From contig CAMCXI010000002.1 in assembly GCA_945883335.1 (NCBI GenBank), positions 1 through 64,000 on the forward strand: a stretch of 64,000 nt of DNA, written 5' to 3'. The DNA comes from Candidatus Methylopumilus universalis (GTDB taxonomy: Bacteria; Pseudomonadota; Gammaproteobacteria; Burkholderiales; Methylophilaceae). The notes under the pieces are model-generated. The model had not been told where the DNA came from. It searched no databases and worked only from the letters and a program-made list of their open reading frames with translations. Below, one piece after another: positions 8,685 through 17,285 of the stretch (positions are counted from its first letter, which is position 1; each line of letters opens with the position of its first letter). Made by a program: the position numbers and the translations under genes.

Positions 8685-8717
8685 AGCTAGCGAATGACAG
8701 CATTGCTAGCTTTTTTA
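8685..8717 (+). terminator. Intrinsic terminator after the PAP2 gene
   Basis: AGCTAGC (8685-8691) pairs with GCTAGCT (8705-8711) across a 13-base loop, followed by a T run. It sits between the convergent PAP2 and Skp-like genes. Confidence 0.75.
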
Positions 8718-9221
8718 TTTAAGCAACTTTAATACCTTGTCTGTCACATCCACTTTTGGTCCGATATAACCACCAGTATTGTAGAGGATTAAGTCGAAGC
8801 CTTCATTTTGCCCGAGCGTTGTTACTGCAGCATTAACGTTATTTTGGAAGTTGTTAAGTTCTTCTTGTTTACGTAATAAAAAATCCTCGTGCTGGCGATT
8901 TTTTTTGCGATCGAAATCAATTTTCAAATATTCAATTTCTTGGCGTTTTGCAATCAAATCTCTTTGAGACAGGCTTGCTGCATCTTTTTCAAAAGAGGCT
9001 TCTTTCTCTTGAATTTGCTTTCTAAATTTTTCTAATTCTGCATTTCGTGGTTTGAATTCAACCATGAGTCTTTTCCCAACATCAATGGATTGAGCTGACT
9101 GCATGACTACCTTCATTTGTATGTAACCAACCTTGCTGCCAGCATGACTGATGATCGCAAAAAGCAGCAAATATACCGCAAACAATAAATGACCTAAAGC
9201 TTTCAAGCAAAACCTCTTCAT
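8715..9221 (-). CDS. Skp/OmpH-family periplasmic chaperone
   Basis: The 168-residue protein has a cleavable signal peptide (basic start MKRFCLK, hydrophobic core, ending near SHAG). The mature part begins KVGYIQMKVVMQSAQS, the typical OmpH/Skp opening, followed by a long charged helix region (about 60-130) that forms the coiled-coil tentacles of Skp. Skp binds unfolded outer-membrane proteins. Skp normally sits between bamA and lpxD; this copy stands alone, so it may be an extra paralogue. Confidence 0.85.
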   Translation of the reverse strand: MKRFCLKALGHLLFAVYLLLFAIISHAGSKVGYIQMKVVMQSAQSIDVGKRLMVEFKPRNAELEKFRKQIQEKEASFEKDAASLSQRDLIAKRQEIEYLKIDFDRKKNRQHEDFLLRKQEELNNFQNNVNAAVTTLGQNEGFDLILYNTGGYIGPKVDVTDKVLKLLK

Positions 9222-9317
9222 TGATTTAGTAGTTACGCGTTATTATAAGCGCAATTACTTATTGCTTGTTAGTGCCTTAACGCACAATTGCCTATAAATT
9301 CATGATGTATAAGGTGA

Positions 9318-10052
9318 ATGATCATTAAAAAACCAATAAAAACACGAATGCTTTTTGTATTGATGGCTTTTTGTTTGACTGGGTGTGCTTCCCAAGTTGC
9401 GCCAGTGAATGGTAAACGACTGCCTGATCAAAAAGATGGAGGTTCGCTTGGTCATTTGATGAAGTCTGATATTGATCGATTGGCTGATGTGGAAATGCGT
9501 GAGAACACGCAAAGCTTACGCATATTGATGACCAAGCTTTATAAACGCAACCCAGCTGAACTTAAAAAGAGTACCTCTGGCACTGTGGATGAGATGGTGG
9601 GATGGGTGTTCGAGGGTGACCACAAATGGAATTTTGAAATGCTAGGCGGCATTAAGGAAACGGATGCGATTTATCTTGCCTTTAAGCCTGATTTTAAAGG
9701 TGATCGAGTGTTAGCTTTTGTGGTTGGCCTGCAAACCATGATGATTAAAGCGCGTGGCGGGAAAACGGAATTTTTCCTGACGGATCGCGTAGACCCGCAA
9801 AGCATTTATAACAGTGCGCGTAATATCGAGATTGCCGCTTGGAAGCTATCAAGTACGCGCGATGAGGCTGGGAATTTATACTTTCAAACGAATGAAATGA
9901 ATGCTAAAGAGCAAAACCTCAGCTTTGAGCGTGAACTAGGGCGCATGGTTGGACGAACAGACTTGTATGCGTTAACACTTTCTGAGAAGTCTCAGCGAGG
10001 TTTGACCAGATTTACCCAGGGCTTAGCCTCAGCCCTATTCTTGCCCATATAG
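9318..10052 (+). CDS. Conserved lipoprotein of unknown function
   Basis: The 244-residue protein has a lipoprotein signal peptide ending in the lipobox LTGC (Cys23), so it should be anchored in a membrane; residue +2 is Ala, favouring the outer membrane. The ATG follows a good ribosome site (AAGGTGA). I do not recognise the mature domain. It is rich in charged residues with no obvious repeats or further membrane segments. It is probably monocistronic and followed by tRNA-Arg. Confidence 0.8.
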   Translation: MIIKKPIKTRMLFVLMAFCLTGCASQVAPVNGKRLPDQKDGGSLGHLMKSDIDRLADVEMRENTQSLRILMTKLYKRNPAELKKSTSGTVDEMVGWVFEGDHKWNFEMLGGIKETDAIYLAFKPDFKGDRVLAFVVGLQTMMIKARGGKTEFFLTDRVDPQSIYNSARNIEIAAWKLSSTRDEAGNLYFQTNEMNAKEQNLSFERELGRMVGRTDLYALTLSEKSQRGLTRFTQGLASALFLPI

Positions 10053-10070
10053 GCCTTATCAATTGTGAGA

Positions 10071-10100
10071 AAATAACGAACTTTTCTTGACTCGTTATTT
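10071..10100. repeat. Perfect 9-bp inverted repeat
   Basis: AAATAACGA (10071-10079) and TCGTTATTT (10092-10100) are exact inverted copies separated by 12 bases, between the lipoprotein gene and tRNA-Arg. It may act as a weak terminator for the lipoprotein gene; the stem is AT-rich. Confidence 0.5.
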
Positions 10101-10107
10101 ATTACTT

Positions 10108-10183
10108 GCCCCCGTAGCTCAGTGGATAGAGCATCCCCCTCCTAAGGGGAGGGTCACACGTTCGATTCGTGTCGGGGGCACCA
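10108..10183 (+). tRNA. tRNA-Arg (anticodon CCT)
   Basis: A 76-base cloverleaf with acceptor stem GCCCCCG/CGGGGGC, D-loop GCTCAGTGGATAGAGC, anticodon CCT in CCTCCTAAGG, T-loop TTCGATT and encoded CCA. It reads AGG codons. Confidence 0.96.
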
Positions 10184-10192
10184 AATCTATTT

Positions 10193-10456
10193 TTAAAATC
10201 TTGCTAGACATTCATTTTTGGCATCGCTGGATGAAATGCTATAACAGTAGCTTTTTTCGTTTCCGACTAAAGCTAAACAGTAGTTTTTTCTGTCTCTGTC
10301 GTTCACGGAATAGCAATAAGATTTCTCTTGTTTGGCTTGAGCCAAGCAAAGATTTTTTGAGTCTTGGTTGCTAATGGAGTAACAGCTAGATGCGTCAGCA
10401 TATACGCTAGCGCTGAATATTGTTAGCGCTGTAAATAAAACAAGTTTTGATTTCAT
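10193..10456 (-). CDS. Small secreted protein with three cysteine repeats
   Basis: An 87-residue protein with a clear Sec signal peptide (MKSKLVLFTALTIFSASVYA, cleavage after ADA or AYA-like site). The mature part is almost entirely three tandem ~23-residue units. Each begins C-Y-S, has D-x-K-N in the middle and C-L-A twelve residues after the first Cys, and units 1 and 2 end in EKSY. Six regularly spaced cysteines suggest disulfides or metal binding in the periplasm or outside. I chose the ATG at 10456 because AAAGG lies at good spacing; TTG and GTG codons lie just upstream. Function unknown. Confidence 0.75.
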   Translation of the reverse strand: MKSKLVLFTALTIFSASVYADASSCYSISNQDSKNLCLAQAKQEKSYCYSVNDRDRKNYCLALVGNEKSYCYSISSSDAKNECLARF

Positions 10457-10488
10457 CACCAATCCTTTAGTTTGTTGAGTTGACTAGA

Positions 10489-12399
10489 TTATTCTGCGTT
10501 TTTACTTTCAAGTTCTTCCCAGCGTGCAATTGTGATAAAAAGTGACTCATCTAATTCGGTTAGTTTAATTTGAAGCGCAGTGGCTTTTTCTAAGTCTGCT
10601 TTATAAATAGCTGGATCTGCCAATGTATCATTAATTGCTGCAATTTCAGTTTCAATTTTCTCGATTTTTTCTGGTAGTTCAGCAAGTTCAAGTTGCTCTT
10701 TGTAGCTTAATTTTGCTTTAGTAGCCTTGACGCTTGCCGGTGCTTGTTTTTGTTCGGGTGCTTTAGTTTTTGGTGTGTTGCTAATGACGCTCGCACGTTG
10801 CTCAGTAAAGCGAAGCCAGTCATCATAGCCGCCACCAAATTCCGTGAGTTGGCCGTTGCCTTCAAACGCAATTACTTGCGTGACTGTGTTTTCTAAAAAT
10901 GCACGGTCATGGCTAACTAAGAATAGGGTGCCAGGGAAGTCTTGTAATAAGCTTTCAAGCAGCTCGAGTGTGTCGATATCCAAGTCGTTAGTCGGCTCAT
11001 CTAGCACCAATACATTAGACGGTCGGGCAAATAAACGAGCAAGTAACAAGCGGTTTCGTTCGCCACCAGAAAGCGATTTTACAGGGGAGCGTGAACGCTG
11101 CGGTGGGAATAAGAAGTCTTCTAGATAACTGATAACGTGTTTGCGTTCGTTGCCGATTTCCACAAAGTCTGAACCTGGGCTAATCGTGTCTGCCAATGTG
11201 GCTTCTTCATCTAACTGCTCGCGCATTTGATCGAAGTAGGCCACATTCATATTGGTGCCACGCTGAATCATTCCTGAGTCGGGTTCTTCCTCACCGAATA
11301 TGAGTTTTAACAGCGTGGTTTTACCGATACCGTTAGGCCCAAGTAAACCAATGCGGTCGCCACGCATGATGCGAGTGGTGAAGCCGTTAATCAGGGTGCG
11401 GTCGCCATAGGCTTTGATCACGTTATCAAGCTCAGCAATTAGCTTTCCTGAGCGTTCGCCTGCATCTAATGACAGCTTTACATTACCTTGACGTTCACGT
11501 CTGGCGGCACGTTCTAGGCGTAACTTTTCCAATTGGCGAACCCGCCCTTCGTTTCGGGTGCGGCGGGCTTTGATGCCTTGACGTATCCAAACCTCTTCTT
11601 GAGCCAATACTTTATCGAATTTAGCGGCATGCGTTGCTTCAACCGCTAATAACTCTTCTTTTTTGATAAGATAGTTCTCGTAATTGCCGACAAAATCCGT
11701 TAACTTGCCGCGATCTAACTCCACAATGCGCGTTGCAAGTCGATTTAAGAAACGCCTGTCATGGGTGATGAATAACACGCCACCGTTAAAATTGAGCAGC
11801 AACTCTTCTAGCCACTGGATCGCTTCTAAATCCAAATGGTTGGTAGGTTCATCTAACAACAGTACTTCAGGGTCAGCCACTAGGGCGCGTCCTAGCGCAA
11901 CGCGCTTACGCCATCCGCCTGAGAGAGATGCGATAGGCGTATCAGGATTTAAGCTCAATTTGCTCAGTACAGTTTCTACTTTGGCTTGCATCCCCCAGCC
12001 ATCTTTAGCGTCAAGTTCGTGTTGAAGTGCCTGCATACGTTCCATCAGCGCATCAATGTCGGCATCTGCCTCGCCCATGCTGTGCGTTACTTCATGATAA
12101 TCCACTAAGATTTGTTGCATGTCGCCTAGGCCTTCAGCAACCGCTTCAAATACCGTGTGTTTGGGATTCAATATAGGCTCTTGTGGCACATAAACAATAC
12201 GCACCGAGGTCGCACGCCAAACGTTGCCATCATCGAGTTTAGTTTCGCCCGCAATCACCTTGAGTAAGCTGGATTTGCCTGCGCCATTCCGACCAATCAA
12301 GCCAACACGTTCGCCTGGGTCAAGCTGAAATGAGGCTTTATCTAATAAAGCGTGATGGCCAAAAGCAAGGGAGGCGTTGTCTAGGGTGATGTGTGGCAT
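10489..12399 (-). CDS. uup: ABC-F family ATPase Uup
   Basis: The 636-residue soluble protein has two ABC ATPase domains, each with Walker A (GRNGAGKSS near residue 37; GPNGIGKTT near 355) and signature (SLSGGWRKR; SLSGGERNR), and no membrane part. The C-terminal ~85 residues are a charged coiled coil after a Pro/Lys-rich linker, the DNA-binding tail characteristic of Uup. Uup has been linked to precise transposon excision, replication-fork processing and ribosome quality control. It lies 28 bases after rep on the same strand, probably one operon. Confidence 0.93.
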   Translation of the reverse strand: MPHITLDNASLAFGHHALLDKASFQLDPGERVGLIGRNGAGKSSLLKVIAGETKLDDGNVWRATSVRIVYVPQEPILNPKHTVFEAVAEGLGDMQQILVDYHEVTHSMGEADADIDALMERMQALQHELDAKDGWGMQAKVETVLSKLSLNPDTPIASLSGGWRKRVALGRALVADPEVLLLDEPTNHLDLEAIQWLEELLLNFNGGVLFITHDRRFLNRLATRIVELDRGKLTDFVGNYENYLIKKEELLAVEATHAAKFDKVLAQEEVWIRQGIKARRTRNEGRVRQLEKLRLERAARRERQGNVKLSLDAGERSGKLIAELDNVIKAYGDRTLINGFTTRIMRGDRIGLLGPNGIGKTTLLKLIFGEEEPDSGMIQRGTNMNVAYFDQMREQLDEEATLADTISPGSDFVEIGNERKHVISYLEDFLFPPQRSRSPVKSLSGGERNRLLLARLFARPSNVLVLDEPTNDLDIDTLELLESLLQDFPGTLFLVSHDRAFLENTVTQVIAFEGNGQLTEFGGGYDDWLRFTEQRASVISNTPKTKAPEQKQAPASVKATKAKLSYKEQLELAELPEKIEKIETEIAAINDTLADPAIYKADLEKATALQIKLTELDESLFITIARWEELESKNAE

Positions 12400-12427
12400 G
12401 AAGGCTTTCTAGTTAATTTGTGCTTTT

Positions 12428-14437
12428 TTAATTGGAGCTTTGGCCAAGCATCGCGCGTATTTGGGCCATACGTTCTTTGCCATGTTCTTTGCTGGCGGCA
12501 GGGTCCGCGCTCGGATTGCCAAAATGGCGAATATCATCTGTTGGGAGTTCTTCAATAAAACGGCTGGGTTCACAAATTTCAGTTTCTCCAGCTCGCTTAC
12601 GTTTTTTGCACCAAGAGATGTTAAGTGATTTTTGTGCTCTAGTAATGCCCACGTACATCAAGCGGCGTTCTTCCTCGATTTTGTCGTTATCCACGCTTTC
12701 ACGGTGCGGTAAAATCCCTTCTTCCACACCGATTAAAAATACGTGTCCGAATTCCAAGCCTTTAGCGGCATGGAGTGTCGATAATTTAACCGCATCTGGC
12801 TCCCCATCTTCACGACCTTCTAACATGCTCATCAGTGCAACCATTTGTGTCAGATTAAGTAAATCGCGTGTTTCGCCGTCGCCGTTATCTTCGCCTTTTC
12901 GGGTGAGCCAGCCCACAAAATCCAGCACATTTTTCCATTTAGCCTCTGCTGAGCGGGGCTCTTCTGAGTCATACAAAAACGCTTCATATTGAATCGCAGT
13001 GAGCATGTCATTGAGCACTTCGCCCGCGGGATCTTTGCTCGCAAGGTCTTGCAGTTTATTAATGTATTGGCAAAAAGTCAGCAAGTCGTCTAATTGGCGG
13101 CCACCAAGTTCACGCTGAAACTCACCTTCAAAGGCGGCAGCAAATAGAGACATTTTATGCAAGCTTGCATATTCACCTAGGCGTTCTAGGGTCGTATTGC
13201 CAATTCCTTTTTTAGGAGTGGTGGCTGCGCGGATAAAAGCAGGGTCATCATCCTCATTGGCAATGAGGCGTAAATAACTGACTAAATCTTTAATCTCGGC
13301 TTTATCAAAAAAGGATTGTCCACCAGAGATAGTGTAAGGGATTTTATGGTTACGCAGGTGTTGCTCAAATATGCTTGCTTGATGGTTACCCCGATACAAA
13401 ATCGCGTAATCAGCATAGGCAGTGCGGTTTTCAAACTTATGTGCCATCAGCTTCATCACCACCGACTCAGCCTCATGCTCATCATCGCGTGCGGCGCTCA
13501 CTTGAATTAAATCGCCTGTACCAAGTTCGCTCCAAAGTTTTTTCTCAAATAGCTTTGGATTGTTCGAAATCACTTGGTTAGCCGCGCGCAAAATACGTAC
13601 AGTGGAGCGGTAGTTTTGCTCGAGCTTGATCACTTTTAAGCGTGTGAAGTCTTGTGTGAGTTGGCGAAGATTCTCAACGTCTGCGCCGCGCCAACCGTAA
13701 ATCGCTTGGTCATCGTCGCCCACGGCAGTGAAGTTGCCTTCAACGCCTGTGAGCAGTTTTACCAATTTATATTGGCAGGTATTGGTATCTTGGTACTCAT
13801 CAATAAGTAAGTATTTAAGCTTGTGCTGCCACTTGTTGAGCACTTCTGGGTGTTGCTCAAATAACTCAACAGGCAATTTAATCAGGTCATCAAAATCCAC
13901 CGCTTGGTAAGCTTTAAGCGTTTGTTGGTAGATTTGATAAACCTTAGCCGCCGCATGTGTCAGCTCTTCATCAGCATTTGCTTTGGCTTGATCTGGTGTT
14001 AAAAAAGCATTTTTCCAACTAGATATTTGCCATTGCGTTTTGCGTAACAGCTGTTTATCTGTGGTCGCTAAGATGTCCGATAAGATTTTGTAGCTGTCTG
14101 ATGAATCTAAAATCGAGAATTGTTTTTTATAGCCTAATACTTCCGCTTCCTGGCGCAATATCTGCATCCCAAGAGAGTGGAAGGTCGCAATAGTTAAGCC
14201 TTTGCTATTTACCCCAACCAATAATTGGCTAACCCGCTCTTGCATCTCACGTGCGGCTTTATTGGTAAACGTAATCGCCGCAATTTCTCTCGGCGCAAAT
14301 CCACACTCTTCAATGAGGTAAGCGATTTTTTGAGTGATCACGCGTGTTTTGCCGCTGCCAGCACCAGCCAGCACTAGCAGGGGACCATCAAGATATTTTA
14401 CGGCTTCGCGCTGCGGGGCGTTGAGGGTATTTAACAT
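12428..14437 (-). CDS. rep: ATP-dependent DNA helicase Rep
   Basis: A 669-residue superfamily 1A helicase, close in length to E. coli Rep (673). Motif I is AGAGSGKT (residues 24-31), motif II is LIDEYQDTN, motif III is GDDDQAIYGWRG, motif IV includes LEQNYRS and motif VI VGITRAQK. The Rep-like opening MLNTLNAPQREAV favours Rep over UvrD or PcrA. It is a 3'-5' helicase that clears proteins ahead of replication forks. It is transcribed with uup. Confidence 0.93.
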   Translation of the reverse strand: MLNTLNAPQREAVKYLDGPLLVLAGAGSGKTRVITQKIAYLIEECGFAPREIAAITFTNKAAREMQERVSQLLVGVNSKGLTIATFHSLGMQILRQEAEVLGYKKQFSILDSSDSYKILSDILATTDKQLLRKTQWQISSWKNAFLTPDQAKANADEELTHAAAKVYQIYQQTLKAYQAVDFDDLIKLPVELFEQHPEVLNKWQHKLKYLLIDEYQDTNTCQYKLVKLLTGVEGNFTAVGDDDQAIYGWRGADVENLRQLTQDFTRLKVIKLEQNYRSTVRILRAANQVISNNPKLFEKKLWSELGTGDLIQVSAARDDEHEAESVVMKLMAHKFENRTAYADYAILYRGNHQASIFEQHLRNHKIPYTISGGQSFFDKAEIKDLVSYLRLIANEDDDPAFIRAATTPKKGIGNTTLERLGEYASLHKMSLFAAAFEGEFQRELGGRQLDDLLTFCQYINKLQDLASKDPAGEVLNDMLTAIQYEAFLYDSEEPRSAEAKWKNVLDFVGWLTRKGEDNGDGETRDLLNLTQMVALMSMLEGREDGEPDAVKLSTLHAAKGLEFGHVFLIGVEEGILPHRESVDNDKIEEERRLMYVGITRAQKSLNISWCKKRKRAGETEICEPSRFIEELPTDDIRHFGNPSADPAASKEHGKERMAQIRAMLGQSSN

Positions 14438-14540
14438 TAGAGCTTTAAGTATTGAGAAAGGCGCTTGCGTTTCAGTGCAGCCTCGTAATTTTAACTTTTA
14501 AGGCTAACATTAGCTATCAAATCGTGGCATAGTTTGCGCC

Positions 14541-15035
14541 ATGCAAGCCTATCCATTTTTAGATGATTATCGTCAAGCCGCTTTCTTGGCGCGCCATAGC
14601 CATTTGTTAATGACTAGTTATCAGCATTGGACGGGAGAGCAATTAATTGCCCATCATAAACTTGCTGATAGTAAAGATGCTGTGCAATCTTTGCTGGATG
14701 CGCCATTTGCCATTGCCTCGCATCAAGCGGGCGAAGACCCGATGTTTAATTACGCTAACCATCAAGCCTTAGCTTTGTTTAAGATGTTGCCAGAAGACAT
14801 GCTGGGCTTGCCCTCAAGATACTCTGCAGAGCCAATGTTAAGTGAAGCAAGGGCCGAATTTTTGTATCAGGTTTCAACCCATGGGTTTATTGAAAACTAT
14901 TCGGGTGTTCGAATTGCCAAAGACGGTACTCGCTTTTTAATCGAAGAAGCGACGGTGTGGAATGTGGTGGATGTTGCGTTACCAAAGCAAGTGCTAGGCC
15001 AAGGTGTGATTATCAAGGCTTGGCATGCGATATAA
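14541..15035 (+). CDS. MEKHLA domain protein
   Basis: The 164-residue soluble protein fits the MEKHLA family, a PAS-like domain also found at the C-terminus of plant HD-ZIP III proteins. Visible features are the NYANHQALALF segment (about residue 73) and the region RYSAEP then GVRIAKDGTRFLIEEATVWNV near the end, resembling a PAS core. Bacterial stand-alone members have no established role. It is divergent from rep and followed 26 bases later by a small unknown gene. Confidence 0.75.
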   Translation: MQAYPFLDDYRQAAFLARHSHLLMTSYQHWTGEQLIAHHKLADSKDAVQSLLDAPFAIASHQAGEDPMFNYANHQALALFKMLPEDMLGLPSRYSAEPMLSEARAEFLYQVSTHGFIENYSGVRIAKDGTRFLIEEATVWNVVDVALPKQVLGQGVIIKAWHAI

Positions 15036-15061
15036 GTGCTTTATCAAATCAAGGGAGCATC

Positions 15062-15313
15062 ATGAGATCAACGAAAGCGAGTAGTGCGGTAGAGCGCCTC
15101 AATAAACGTGGCGAGCAAAACTACTCGATGGGCACTAACGGCAAAGGTTTGTTTTGGCTCTCTCAGCCGCGAGAAAATGGGGCATCAACTAAGATTTGTG
15201 AGCCAATGACTATGGAAGATTTTGTGGTTTTCGTGAATGGCTATGGGCCGCAAATCGTTAAGCGAGTGAGCAAGCTAGATATTGAATTTAGTAAACAGCT
15301 TGTGAAAAAATAA
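15062..15313 (+). CDS. Small conserved hypothetical protein
   Basis: The 83-residue protein starts at an ATG preceded by AAGGGAGCATC, a strong ribosome site; the frame is open upstream but the extension would overlap the MEKHLA gene. It is basic at the N-terminus (MRSTKASSAVERLNKRGEQ) and has no signal peptide or membrane helix. I do not recognise a family. Its position suggests co-transcription with the MEKHLA gene. The stop lies three bases from the convergent ylqF stop. Confidence 0.65.
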   Translation: MRSTKASSAVERLNKRGEQNYSMGTNGKGLFWLSQPRENGASTKICEPMTMEDFVVFVNGYGPQIVKRVSKLDIEFSKQLVKK

Positions 15314-15315
15314 AA

Positions 15316-16236
15316 CTACTCTTCGCCGTTGTCTTTTCCAGTGACTTCTTCGGTTATCGTTCCCACTAGAACTTTTTTATTCGAATCCATCATTTCTTGT
15401 CGACTTGCTGGCGTCTCCAAGCTAATTCGACCGATAGTGCCAGCACGATATTCAGTTAAGAAAGTCACAGCAGTTTTTTCCATATCCCATTCGCCTGCTT
15501 TTAGCTTATAAGAGCGGCGCTTTGCTATAGCCTCGAGCAAATCAATACCATCCATACCCGTCACATCCACTTTGTAGCGGGTGGCTAACAAGGCTGGATA
15601 GCGCTTGAGTAAATTGTCAGCAAGGAAGATTGCAACGTCTTCATCAATCACCGCGTTTCTACCAATAGCGTGACTTGCAGCTAGCATGAACCCATCTGAT
15701 TCATATTGGATTTTTGGCCACATCATGCCAGGGGTGTCGGTAATACTCATGAGCGGACTGAGTTCAAAGCGTTGTTGTGATTTAGTCACGGCAGGCTCGT
15801 CGCCTACTTTTGCTACCCGGCGATTAAGCAAGGCGTTCATGAATGTAGATTTACCAACGTTTGGAATACCCATTATCATCATGCGTAGCGGTTTGATAGG
15901 GGAATCTCTGTGTGGCGCAAGCGCTGCACAAAACTTAGGAACTTTCGCCGCATCGCCTGGTTTTTTACACGAAATAGCCACCGCTTTTACGTTGGGCTGT
16001 TTGTTGTAATAGTTAAGCCAGGCTTGTGTGACAGCAGGGTCAGCTAGGTCGGTTTTGTTAAGAATTTTAAGCTGCGGGCGTTGACGAAATAAACGCATTT
16101 CATCAATCATTGGGTTGTGGCTGGCCATTGGCACGCGTGCATCCAATACTTCGATGACAACGTCAGTGAACTCCATTGTCTCTTCGGCTTTTTTGCGTGC
16201 TTGGGTCATGTGACCCGGATACCATTGAATTGCCAT
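15316..16236 (-). CDS. ylqF: Ribosome biogenesis GTPase YlqF/RbgA
   Basis: A 306-residue circularly permuted GTPase. The G4 motif NKTD (residues 60-63) comes before G1 GIPNVGKST (about 124-132) and G3 DTPG (about 169-172), the order G4-G5-G1-G2-G3 typical of YlqF/YawG. The opening MAIQWYPGHMTQARKK is characteristic. In Bacillus RbgA matures the 50S subunit; the role in Proteobacteria is less clear. It is monocistronic with an unusual GC-rich leader upstream. Confidence 0.92.
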   Translation of the reverse strand: MAIQWYPGHMTQARKKAEETMEFTDVVIEVLDARVPMASHNPMIDEMRLFRQRPQLKILNKTDLADPAVTQAWLNYYNKQPNVKAVAISCKKPGDAAKVPKFCAALAPHRDSPIKPLRMMIMGIPNVGKSTFMNALLNRRVAKVGDEPAVTKSQQRFELSPLMSITDTPGMMWPKIQYESDGFMLAASHAIGRNAVIDEDVAIFLADNLLKRYPALLATRYKVDVTGMDGIDLLEAIAKRRSYKLKAGEWDMEKTAVTFLTEYRAGTIGRISLETPASRQEMMDSNKKVLVGTITEEVTGKDNGEE

Positions 16237-16269
16237 AAATCCTCACTGAATATTTCTACTGACTTTGTC

Positions 16270-16318
16270 GGCATCGCCTTGCCGTGCTATGCGCACTGTC
16301 TGCGGCTCACCTTCGCGT
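16270..16318 (-). promoter_or_regulatory. GC-rich, possibly structured leader upstream of ylqF
   Basis: On the reverse strand this segment contains GCC, then GTGC, a five-base loop (gcata), GCAC and GGC, which can fold into a bulged hairpin. It is much richer in G and C than the flanking AT-rich spacer and lies 35-85 bases before the ylqF start. Its role is inferred only from position. Confidence 0.35.
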
Positions 16319-16448
16319 CATTAAAAATATTGAGGAAGGATTGCCACTTGCCAGGTGACCAACTTAATTTAATGGCAGGTATTCTAACATTTCAGACTAT
16401 AGCCGCGTTTTATTATTCAAAGGATGCAGCATCAGTTAAAATGCACGC

Positions 16449-17267
16449 ATGACTTTAATTCCAGAAATCAAGCCACAGCAGTCCATTGAGTTGCTCAAGG
16501 CGTTACATATTCTGACGCGTGATAGTAAGCTCAACCAAGATACCCGCCGCAAGCTCAAGCAGGTGTATCACCTTTATCACTTTATCGAGCCTTTGCTGAC
16601 TGAGTTGATGGAGGAGGGCGACAATATCACCTTGGTGGATCACGGAGCGGGTAAGTCTTACTTAGGCTTTATTCTTTACGACTTGTTTATGAAGCAGCAT
16701 CAATCTGGCCATGTGGTGGGAATTGAGACGCGCGCTGAGTTAGTCCAAAAGTCTAAAGAGTTGGCCGAGCATTTGCATTTTGACCGCATGGATTTTCATC
16801 ATTTAAGCGTTGAGGAGTCGATGACTTCAGCTTTATTGCCTGAGCAAGTCGAAATTGTGACAGCCTTGCATGCCTGTAATACCGCGACCGATGATGCGAT
16901 TCGTTTCGGTTTGGAAAAGAACGCGAAGTTTATGGTGCTGGTGCCTTGCTGTCAGGCTGAAGTGGCTGAGGTATTACGCAAACACAAAAATGAGTCTTTT
17001 GGCAAAACGCCTTTGTCTGAAATTTGGCGTCATCCTATCCACACGCGTGAGTTTGGAAGCCAAATTACTAATGTCCTACGTTGCCTTCAATTGGAAGCGC
17101 ATGGTTATCAAGTAACGGTCACAGAGCTTGTGGGTTGGGAGCACTCTATGAAGAATGAGCTGATAATCGCACGCTATAAAAATAGTCCACGTAAAAATGC
17201 CCAAGTACGTTTGGCGCAGATACTTGAAACGCTTAATCTGGAAGAGCTGCATTCGCGCTTTGCTTAA
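16449..17267 (+). CDS. SAM-dependent methyltransferase (Methyltransf_32-like)
   Basis: The 272-residue protein has a class I methyltransferase core. The SAM-binding motif is LVDHGAGKSYLGF (about residues 62-74) and an acidic residue follows in VGIETRAEL. The pair TALHACNTATDDAI and VPCCQ resembles the GSTCD/Methyltransf_32 group, whose bacterial substrates are not defined. It lies about 20 bases upstream of hrpA on the same strand, which hints at RNA modification; that is inference only. Confidence 0.75.
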   Translation: MTLIPEIKPQQSIELLKALHILTRDSKLNQDTRRKLKQVYHLYHFIEPLLTELMEEGDNITLVDHGAGKSYLGFILYDLFMKQHQSGHVVGIETRAELVQKSKELAEHLHFDRMDFHHLSVEESMTSALLPEQVEIVTALHACNTATDDAIRFGLEKNAKFMVLVPCCQAEVAEVLRKHKNESFGKTPLSEIWRHPIHTREFGSQITNVLRCLQLEAHGYQVTVTELVGWEHSMKNELIIARYKNSPRKNAQVRLAQILETLNLEELHSRFA

Positions 17268-17285
17268 GAGTTGCAGAATTCCCAC

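Noticed and set aside
10087-10374. Open frame of 95 codons reading through tRNA-Arg
   Set aside because: It contains the complete tRNA-Arg gene and overlaps the cysteine-repeat gene on the other strand; chance open frame.
12432-12992. 186-codon open frame antisense to rep
   Set aside because: Lies wholly inside rep and has the composition of a frame shadow.
16117-16452. Open frame of 111 codons opposite the ylqF start
   Set aside because: It runs through the ylqF N-terminus and leader, has no ribosome site and no recognisable sequence.
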